5,043 nt of DNA from Cellvibrionales bacterium UBA2511 (GTDB lineage: Bacteria > Pseudomonadota > Gammaproteobacteria > Pseudomonadales > Porticoccaceae), in assembly GCA_002341315.1 (NCBI GenBank), contig DDNV01000087.1:3058-8100 (forward strand). The letters are read 5' to 3'. The position numbers were made by a program, and so were the translations under genes. The notes below the pieces were generated by a model. It was not told where the DNA came from. It saw only the letters and a list, made by a program, of their open reading frames with translations, and ran no database searches. This document shows, piece after piece, positions 1 to 5,043 of the stretch; position 1 is the first letter of the stretch; each line of letters starts with the position of its first letter.

Positions 1-501
1 GTATAATGCCCGCTCACTGGCAACCAATATTTCATTGTGAACATCGCCCAGCTTTTCCAGCTCTTCATCAAATCCGGTGCTATTGGCCTCAGCTCGCAAC
101 CGCGCAGCTTTGACCGTCAGCTGTTCGACTTGTAGCGAGCGCTCCCGGTAAGTCGATGCAAAAATGGTATCGTCAATCTGTAAAAGCGGTTGGCCGCGGT
201 CGACCACCTCGCCTTCAGTGACAAACAGCACCTCCAGTATGCCGCCCTCCAGATTCTGCACTATCTGGATATTGCTGGAAGGGACAATTTTGCCCTCCCC
301 ACGGGCAAATTCATCAATTCTGGCCAGACTGGCCCAAATTATCATAATGACCAGAAATGCTGCGATCACCCATAACAACACCTGAGAAACAAACGGTGAC
401 TGCTTCAGTACCGCCTCTGAGGAGTACGACATGTACTTCAGGTCGACAGCAGAGGTCTTGTCCAGTTGACGGCGCAATTTTTCCAGTTGTTGCTTGGGCA
501 T
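1..501 (-). CDS. HlyD/LapC-type membrane fusion protein of a type I secretion system (partial, C-terminus beyond left edge)
   Basis: This is the periplasmic adaptor that would link the inner-membrane ABC exporter to a TolC-like outer-membrane channel. The first 167 codons are present and open to the window edge; family members are usually about 390-470 aa, so over half is missing. Residues 1-36 form a short cytoplasmic tail that starts MPKQQLEKLRRQLD. One hydrophobic membrane segment follows at about 37-60. A biotinyl-lipoyl-like half-motif lies at about 66-110, with GEGKIVPSSNIQIVQNLEGG and then TEGEVVDRGQPLLQIDD, as is typical of HlyD/LapC/PrtE proteins. From about 116 the sequence turns charged and helical, the start of the alpha-hairpin coiled coil. 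The ATG shares one base with the stop of the upstream ABC gene, and a GAGGG Shine-Dalgarno (514-510) sits 8 bases ahead inside that gene. Family assignment is firm. The LapC subfamily is inferred from the LapB/LssB-like partner, and the substrate is unknown. Confidence 0.92.
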   Translation of the reverse strand, partial: MPKQQLEKLRRQLDKTSAVDLKYMSYSSEAVLKQSPFVSQVLLWVIAAFLVIMIIWASLARIDEFARGEGKIVPSSNIQIVQNLEGGILEVLFVTEGEVVDRGQPLLQIDDTIFASTYRERSLQVEQLTVKAARLRAEANSTGFDEELEKLGDVHNEILVASERALY

Positions 502-2663
502 CAGCCTTTCCCTCTGATTTTGCCTTCCTTGAGGGCCGCCAGCACTTCCGACTTTGGACCATCGCTAATGATCACACCCCTATCGACCACAATCAGGCGG
601 TCAACCAGAGTCAACATACTCATCTTATGGGTAATGATCAGCAACGTACTGTTCGAAAAACGGGTTTTTATCTGCTGGGTCAAGCGCTCTTCTGTCCCCT
701 GATCCATGGCCGATGTCGGTTCATCCATCACCAGCACACGGGGTTTGCGAAGAAATACCCGAGCCATCGCAATGGCGCTGCGCTGACCTCCGGAAAGTGT
801 TTCTCCCCGCTCGCCCACCGGCATTTCAAAACCCAATGGATGGCTGTTGACCAACTCCAGTATACCAGCCTGCTCTGCGGCATCGACCACCTGCTGATCT
901 GTAATACCATTCAGGCCAAACGTTATATTGTCTCTCAGCGTGCCAAAATACAGTTTTGCATCCTGTGCCACATAGGCCACGTTATGACGCAAATCTGCCG
1001 GATCGAGTTGATTGATATCGAAACCGTCCATCAGCACAGACCCACTGGTGGGCTCATACAAACGTATCAGAAGCTTGGCAAGGGTCGATTTACCTGAACC
1101 AATTCGACCGATAATCGCCACTTTTTCGCCGGAATTGATGGTGATATTGACATTTTCGAGTGCCGGCCTGGGCTGCTCCGGGTAACTAAACGTCACTTGC
1201 TTGATGCGGATATCCCCGTGAAAAACAGGGCGTGTCAGGTAACGTTTATCCGGTTCACGCTCAACCGGCAGGGCCATTACCTCATTCAGGGACTTCAGGG
1301 TCGCCTCCGCATGGTCATAACTGACCAGCAAATTAGCAATCTGACTTAGCGGCGCCAGTGCACGTCCATTCAAAATCACACAGGCAATCAGACCACCGAG
1401 CGTGAGGTTCTGATCGGCTATCAGATAAACACCCCACACTACGATGGCAACCATGGCTACCTGCTGCAGGAACTGAACAGCCTGAAGTGCGCTGTTGGAG
1501 GTCAAACGCGATTGCAGACTCCATTGCGAGACATAACCCACCGCCTGTTCCCAACCTCGCTGGATCTGACTTTCAGCACCCAGCGTCTTGATGGTTTCGA
1601 TACCCACCAGGCTTTCGATTAATGTGGCATTTTTCTTGGCACTGCCCCGCATGACATTTTCAATGGTGGGACGAAGCTTTTTCTGGGCCCGAAATCCAAG
1701 GTAAAGCGCTATTGGGAACACCGTTAACGGGACAAACACCAACCAGCCGCCCAGGTACCAGATGAACACTATAAAGAGAACCACAAAGGGCAGATCGATC
1801 AGGGTCAGAATGGTGGAAGAGGTGACAAAATTTCGCAGCATATCGAAATCGTGTAGACGGGACGCAAAGGCACCGGTGGAATTGGGCCTGGCAGACATCT
1901 TCAGATTAAGCACCTTTTCGAGCAGTTGTGCAGAGAGCACCACATCTGAACGTTTTGCGGCCAGCTCTACCAGATAGGCACGCAGCAGTTTTAAGACCAG
2001 ATCAAATGTGTAGACAATGAGCACACCGACAGCCAGCGCCCAGAGAGTCTCCACTGCGTTGTTAGGCACCACCCGGTCATAGACATTCATGACAAACAGG
2101 GGTTGGGCCAAAACAAAGAAATTAATCAGGAAAGACGCTAACAGGACATCGCGATAAATCTTCCAGGAGCTGCGCATGACGCCCCAGAACCAATGATCTC
2201 CGGTTTTCTGATAAATTTTTGGTGTGCGGGAATCAAATTGCTGCATTGGCCTGACATAAAAGACATGGCCACTGTGAAGCCCTTTCAGCGTTTCAAAATC
2301 CACTTGCTCGGAGGTATTGTTTTGAGGATCGGTTAATACAGCCAACTGCAACTCAGCATCCAGGCTGGACAAAACCACGGCCTGACCACTGTTAAGTAGC
2401 AGCACACAGGGTAAAACTTCCTGCGGAATATTATCCAGTTGTCGAGCAAGCAGAATCGAGGCCAGGCCCGCCCGGTTTGCCGCCCGGTTAAACAACTCCG
2501 GCGTCAGTTTTCCATCTACCAGCGGTAGGCCGGACGACAGAGCAGAAAGTGAGGTCGGGCGACCTTCCAGTCCAGCCAACAACAACAGGCAATCCATGAG
2601 CTCATGGGTGTTAATCTCTGCCGTATCCTGATGATATGCTGCTTTTTGCTCAGGCGTAGTCAT
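501..2663 (-). CDS. Type I secretion system permease/ATPase, LssB/LapB family
   Basis: This is a 720-aa inner-membrane ABC exporter that would use ATP to drive an unfolded C-terminally signalled protein (RTX adhesin or enzyme) through a TolC-type channel. Residues 21-138 form a C39-peptidase-like domain. C25 (MDCLLLL) and D112 (TDP) sit where the peptidase Cys and Asp would be, but the His position reads SGQAVVL (92-98), so it is probably a non-cleaving chaperone-like domain. About six membrane segments follow (near 172-195, 206-228, 282-302, 304-324, 398-416, 419-440). The nucleotide-binding domain has aromatic Y494, Walker A GRIGSGKST (519-527), Q-loop Q567, signature LSGGQ (623-627), Walker B RVLVMDEP (642-649), D-loop SAMD (651-654) and H-loop H679, so it appears catalytically intact. 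Length matches the family. The start has a GAAGAA Shine-Dalgarno 8 bases upstream. The stop overlaps the adaptor gene by one base, indicating one operon. The family is certain; LapB orthology is inferred. Confidence 0.95.
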   Translation of the reverse strand: MTTPEQKAAYHQDTAEINTHELMDCLLLLAGLEGRPTSLSALSSGLPLVDGKLTPELFNRAANRAGLASILLARQLDNIPQEVLPCVLLLNSGQAVVLSSLDAELQLAVLTDPQNNTSEQVDFETLKGLHSGHVFYVRPMQQFDSRTPKIYQKTGDHWFWGVMRSSWKIYRDVLLASFLINFFVLAQPLFVMNVYDRVVPNNAVETLWALAVGVLIVYTFDLVLKLLRAYLVELAAKRSDVVLSAQLLEKVLNLKMSARPNSTGAFASRLHDFDMLRNFVTSSTILTLIDLPFVVLFIVFIWYLGGWLVFVPLTVFPIALYLGFRAQKKLRPTIENVMRGSAKKNATLIESLVGIETIKTLGAESQIQRGWEQAVGYVSQWSLQSRLTSNSALQAVQFLQQVAMVAIVVWGVYLIADQNLTLGGLIACVILNGRALAPLSQIANLLVSYDHAEATLKSLNEVMALPVEREPDKRYLTRPVFHGDIRIKQVTFSYPEQPRPALENVNITINSGEKVAIIGRIGSGKSTLAKLLIRLYEPTSGSVLMDGFDINQLDPADLRHNVAYVAQDAKLYFGTLRDNITFGLNGITDQQVVDAAEQAGILELVNSHPLGFEMPVGERGETLSGGQRSAIAMARVFLRKPRVLVMDEPTSAMDQGTEERLTQQIKTRFSNSTLLIITHKMSMLTLVDRLIVVDRGVIISDGPKSEVLAALKEGKIRGKG

Positions 2664-2671
2664 AAATAGTA

Positions 2672-2677
2672 TTCTTC
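2672..2677 (-). promoter_or_regulatory. Ribosome binding site of the type I secretion ABC gene
   Basis: On the minus strand GAAGAA lies 8 bases ahead of the ATG at 2663. This is a reasonable Shine-Dalgarno match and spacing, and it supports that ATG over internal starts. No good sigma-70 promoter could be picked for this gene in the 147-base gap; the nearest candidate -10 (GATACT) has no matching -35. Confidence 0.5.
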
Positions 2678-2762
2678 ATAAATGGTCAGTATCAGTGGCT
2701 GCGCAATGCTAACATGCCGGTGACTGAACACCCAGCGGGGTTATTTCGATGGTTTTTGCCGA

Positions 2763-2768
2763 TATAAT
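2763..2768 (+). promoter_or_regulatory. Probable -10 box of the dusA-tal-terB operon promoter
   Basis: A perfect TATAAT lies 42 bases upstream of the dusA ATG, predicting a transcript start near 2775 and a leader of roughly 35 bases. The matching -35 position (about 2740-2745, GTTATT) is a poor match to TTGACA, and there is no extended TG motif, so an activator or a weak basal promoter is possible. The box is seen directly; its activity is inferred. Confidence 0.5.
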
Positions 2769-2810
2769 TCCAGCCAACACACTTACTTTACAGACAAATC
2801 AGTTGTACCC

Positions 2811-3839
2811 ATGCCAACCAGCAGCAGTCTTTTAACCAACCCGGTAAACCGTCGGTTCTCTATCGCACCCATGATGGACTTAACCGATCAATACTGTCGT
2901 TATTTTCACCGGTTGCTGAGCAGGCAAAGTGTCCTCTATACAGAAATGGTCACCACCGGAGCATTGATTTACGGCGACCGGCCAAGACATTTACAGTTTC
3001 ACTCAGCGGAACACCCCGTGGCTTTGCAGCTTGGCGGCAGTGATCCCACCGAGCTGGCCACGGCCGTTAATATTGCCAGTAGTTACTGTTACGATGAAAT
3101 CAACCTGAACTGTGGCTGTCCCAGCGACCGGGTACAATCAGGCAAATTCGGCGCAATTTTAATGAAAGACCCCGGGCTGGTTGCACAGTGTTTTCAAGCC
3201 ATGCAGGAAGTGAGTACCGTTCCTGTCACGATAAAACACCGCACCGGGATTGATGAACAGGACAGTTACGCCTTCTTATCTGACTTTATCGGCACTGTTG
3301 CAGAAGCAGGTTGTCAGACCTTTATCGTTCATGCGCGCAAAGCTTGGTTAAAGGGATTAAGTCCGAAGCAGAATCGTGATATTCCACCGCTGGAGTACGA
3401 GAAGGTTTATCGTCTGAAAAAGGACTTTCCACAACTGGAAATCATTCTAAATGGTGGTGTCACAACCTTAAATGATACCAAGGCACATCTGGATCACGTC
3501 GATGGCGTCATGATGGGCCGGGAGGCATACCAAAATCCTTATTTACTCGCTGAGGTCGATCGAGAGCTCTACCACGATCACCGTTTATCGCCTGACAGGG
3601 AGCAAATTCTGGAGAACTTCGCTGTTTTCATGACAGAGGAACTGTCTAAAGGCACCAGGCTCAGTCATATGACCAGACATATTCTTGGCCTCTATCAGGG
3701 TATGCCTGGCGCGAGAAAATTTCGGCGTTATATCAGTGAATATGCTCACCGGCCAGACGCCGGCATAGAGGTTCTTTACGGTGCCATGGCGGCAATGCAA
3801 AACACTCAAACCCACATACAACTAACCGAGCCTATTTAA
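2811..3839 (+). CDS. dusA: tRNA-dihydrouridine(20/20a) synthase DusA
   Basis: This is an FMN-dependent, NADPH-using cytoplasmic enzyme that reduces uridine 20 and 20a in the tRNA D-loop to dihydrouridine. The 342-aa protein is close to E. coli DusA in length. The TIM-barrel domain starts at the FMN-binding SIAPMMD (17-23), followed by [10 protein letters not shown] (42-51) and ALQLGG with Q73. The motif [12 protein letters not shown] holds the catalytic Cys at C103. The FMN/phosphate-site residues K142 (TIKHR), H174 (IVHARKAW), NGG (214-216) and GRE (236-238) are all present. A helical tRNA-binding region runs from about 260 to the end, with the DusA-typical [23 protein letters not shown] (288-310). 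The ATG was chosen because the flavin motif begins only 16 residues in and M21/M22 would cut into it. No clear Shine-Dalgarno precedes it. It is the first gene of the plus-strand operon, with one base before tal. The subfamily call (DusA rather than DusB/C) rests on these motifs and is strong. Confidence 0.97.
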   Translation: MPTSSSLLTNPVNRRFSIAPMMDLTDQYCRYFHRLLSRQSVLYTEMVTTGALIYGDRPRHLQFHSAEHPVALQLGGSDPTELATAVNIASSYCYDEINLNCGCPSDRVQSGKFGAILMKDPGLVAQCFQAMQEVSTVPVTIKHRTGIDEQDSYAFLSDFIGTVAEAGCQTFIVHARKAWLKGLSPKQNRDIPPLEYEKVYRLKKDFPQLEIILNGGVTTLNDTKAHLDHVDGVMMGREAYQNPYLLAEVDRELYHDHRLSPDREQILENFAVFMTEELSKGTRLSHMTRHILGLYQGMPGARKFRRYISEYAHRPDAGIEVLYGAMAAMQNTQTHIQLTEPI

Positions 3840-3840
3840 T

Positions 3841-4794
3841 ATGATCAGCAAATTGGATCAATTGCGCGAAATGACTGTCGTTGTTGCGGATACTGGTGAC
3901 CTCGACGCCATTAACCACTATCAGCCCATTGATGCCACCACCAACCCATCCCTGATCCTGAAAGCTGCCGAACTGGAACGTTATCGCCCCCTGCTGGAGC
4001 AATCAGTCAACAGATCCAGACAGTCACATTCGGACTGGTTGCCGGAATGTATGGACACGCTGGCGGTAGGCATTGGCCGTGAAATACTCCAGGTGATTCC
4101 CGGTCGGGTCTCAACAGAAATTGATGCCCGCCTCTCGTTCGATACGGAAGCAACCATCGCCCGGGGTATGAGCCTGGTGGAGAAATACCAGAATGCCGGT
4201 ATTGCCAGCGACAGGATTTTGCTGAAGATAGCAGCAACCTGGGAGGGTATACGCGCCGCCGAACAACTGGAAAAATCCGGTATCCAATGTAATTTGACGC
4301 TCCTGTTCAGTTTTGAACAGGCAGCGGCAGCAGCAGATGCAGGCGCCTTTTTGATTTCCCCTTTTGTGGGTCGTATTCTCGACTGGCATAAACGCCACAG
4401 CGGTAAGACAGATTATCTCCCCGAAGAGGATCCCGGTGTTCTCTCGGTGAAATCAATCTACAACTTTTACAAGCAATACGGTTACAACACTATTGTCATG
4501 GGTGCCAGTTTTCGAAATACGGATCAAATCGAGGCACTTGCGGGCTGTGATCGCTTAACCATAAGCCCGCAACTGCTGGAAGCATTGAACAATGATAGCG
4601 GCCACCTGGCACGCCAGCTCCATCCAGACGACACTGGGAAACCAATTGATTGCGATCAGTTAAATGAAGCAAGCTTTCGTTATCAATTAAACAACAACGC
4701 AATGGCCACCGAAAAACTCGCCGAGGGAATACGCAATTTCATCGCTGATCAGGACAAACTGGAGAAACGGCTGATGGGAGAAATAACTCGATGA
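3841..4794 (+). CDS. tal: Transaldolase (TalB type)
   Basis: Transaldolase moves a dihydroxyacetone unit from sedoheptulose 7-phosphate to glyceraldehyde 3-phosphate, giving erythrose 4-phosphate and fructose 6-phosphate, in the non-oxidative pentose phosphate pathway of the cytoplasm. The product is 317 aa, the same length as E. coli TalB and co-linear with it apart from small gaps. The Schiff-base lysine is K129 in [18 protein letters not shown]. Other active-site residues seen are D17 (VVADTGD), N35 (TTNPSL), E93 (STEIDARLS), N151 and T153 (NLTLLFSF), and S173 and R178 ([11 protein letters not shown]). The MGASFRN motif (220-226) and the C-terminal KLAEGIRNF (292-300) also match the family. 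The ATG begins one base after the dusA stop, with only a weak upstream GAG (3828-3830), so translation probably depends on coupling to dusA. Its stop overlaps the next gene by four bases. Nothing is missing, and the enzyme should be active. Confidence 0.98.
   Translation: MISKLDQLREMTVVVADTGDLDAINHYQPIDATTNPSLILKAAELERYRPLLEQSVNRSRQSHSDWLPECMDTLAVGIGREILQVIPGRVSTEIDARLSFDTEATIARGMSLVEKYQNAGIASDRILLKIAATWEGIRAAEQLEKSGIQCNLTLLFSFEQAAAAADAGAFLISPFVGRILDWHKRHSGKTDYLPEEDPGVLSVKSIYNFYKQYGYNTIVMGASFRNTDQIEALAGCDRLTISPQLLEALNNDSGHLARQLHPDDTGKPIDCDQLNEASFRYQLNNNAMATEKLAEGIRNFIADQDKLEKRLMGEITR
4776..4780 (+). promoter_or_regulatory. Ribosome binding site of the TerB-like gene
   Basis: GGGAG inside the last codons of tal lies 10 bases ahead of the overlapping ATG at 4791. 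It is the clearest Shine-Dalgarno on the plus strand and decides the start of the downstream gene, which then shares ATGA with the tal stop. Confidence 0.65.
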
Positions 4795-5043
4795 TAGACC
4801 AGATCAAACAGTTTTTTTCTACCAGAATTGATCAACCCGACGGCGAACCTGTTCATCAGAGGCAGCTTGCGGCAGCCGCGCTAATGGTTGAAATCATGGT
4901 CATTGACAGGACTCTGAACGAAGACGAACAAAAGATTATCCGACAACTACTGGAAAACCAGTTTTCCCTGTCACACGAAGAAATCGAGACGTTGGTCCGT
5001 CTCGCTCACAGCGAAGTTAACGATGCCACATCACTGTTTCAGT
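4791..5043 (+). CDS. TerB-fold family protein (COG4103-like), partial at right edge
   Basis: The first 84 codons are present, open to the window end; relatives are small proteins of roughly 150 aa. The protein begins [14 protein letters not shown] and continues with [59 protein letters not shown]. This pattern of amphipathic helices, an acidic turn ([10 protein letters not shown], about 38-47) and a second acidic helix (LSHEEIE) is that of the TerB/DjlA-N-terminal helical fold found in uncharacterised gammaproteobacterial proteins. There is no signal peptide or membrane segment, so it is likely cytoplasmic. The name derives from tellurite-resistance TerB, but no ter genes are visible nearby and such a role should not be assumed; the function is unknown. 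The gene overlaps tal by four bases and is probably translationally coupled. It carries a run of seven T at 4812-4818 near its start. The family call is from recognised pattern only. Confidence 0.8.
   Translation, partial: MIDQIKQFFSTRIDQPDGEPVHQRQLAAAALMVEIMVIDRTLNEDEQKIIRQLLENQFSLSHEEIETLVRLAHSEVNDATSLFQ

Larger units (their letters stand above)
2664..2810. other. Divergent intergenic region between the secretion operon and dusA
   Basis: This 147-base non-coding stretch separates two divergently transcribed units, so it should hold both promoters. Visible content is the minus-strand GAAGAA ribosome binding site near the left end, an imperfect 6-bp stem with a bulged A (2727-2742), a T-rich patch (2741-2758), and a consensus TATAAT at 2763-2768 on the plus strand. 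No ORF, tRNA or recognisable operator was seen. Confidence 0.7.

Noticed and set aside
357..1097. Plus-strand open frame of 246 codons opposite the ABC gene
   Set aside because: It is antisense to the highly conserved nucleotide-binding domain and the adaptor start. Its product shows no recognisable motif and no convincing start site, so it is a frame shadow.
2727..2742. Stem-loop AAC-A-CCC / GGGGTT with a bulged A, followed by a T-rich stretch, as a possible terminator
   Set aside because: The stem has only six pairs with a three-base loop and a bulge, and the T tract is broken and distant. It also lies between divergent genes, where no transcript needs to end.
4320..4343. GCA/GCG-rich triplet stretch in tal giving an alanine-rich segment
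   Set aside because: It encodes the helix [11 protein letters not shown], equivalent to QARACAEAGVF in E. coli TalB. It is ordinary coding sequence rather than an expanded repeat.
4111..4398. Minus-strand open frame of 95 codons inside tal
   Set aside because: It is antisense to conserved transaldolase active-site sequence and lacks homology-like features or a ribosome binding site.
4812..4818. Run of seven T near the start of the TerB-like gene as a programmed frameshift or slippage site
   Set aside because: The reading frame is intact through the run and the downstream sequence fits the family in the same frame. There is no stimulating structure or alternative product.

Overview
The window looks like chromosomal DNA from a gammaproteobacterium. 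The 342-aa DusA-type tRNA-dihydrouridine synthase and the 317-aa TalB-type transaldolase both closely resemble, from memory, their Escherichia/Pseudomonas counterparts. The type I secretion ATPase is of the LssB/LapB group common in Pseudomonas, Legionella and marine gammaproteobacteria. Base composition looks balanced by eye, and no mobile element, tRNA/rRNA gene, CRISPR array or phage gene is visible. No species can be named from this sequence.

The left half (1-2663) lies on the minus strand. It holds two inner-membrane parts of a type I secretion system: an ABC transporter (permease plus ATPase, 720 aa, complete) followed by an HlyD/LapC-type membrane fusion protein whose C-terminal part runs off the left edge. 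The two genes share one base at their junction (TGATG) and are surely co-transcribed. The transporter carries an N-terminal C39-like domain whose catalytic His appears to be lost, which fits export of a large RTX-type adhesin or enzyme without leader cleavage. Neither the outer-membrane channel nor the secreted substrate is in the window.

A 147-base intergenic region (2664-2810) separates this from a divergent plus-strand unit. It contains a perfect TATAAT box on the plus strand, suited to the right-hand operon.

The right half (2811-5043) is a tightly packed plus-strand operon: dusA (tRNA D20/D20a synthesis), tal (pentose phosphate pathway) and a TerB-like small protein cut by the right edge. 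dusA and tal are separated by one base, and tal and the TerB-like gene overlap by four (ATGA). Co-expression of a tRNA modification enzyme, a sugar-phosphate enzyme and a TerB-fold protein has no obvious single-pathway explanation. It is probably an old housekeeping gene order rather than a dedicated system. Overall this is an ordinary core-genome region, and I see no convincing undescribed system.
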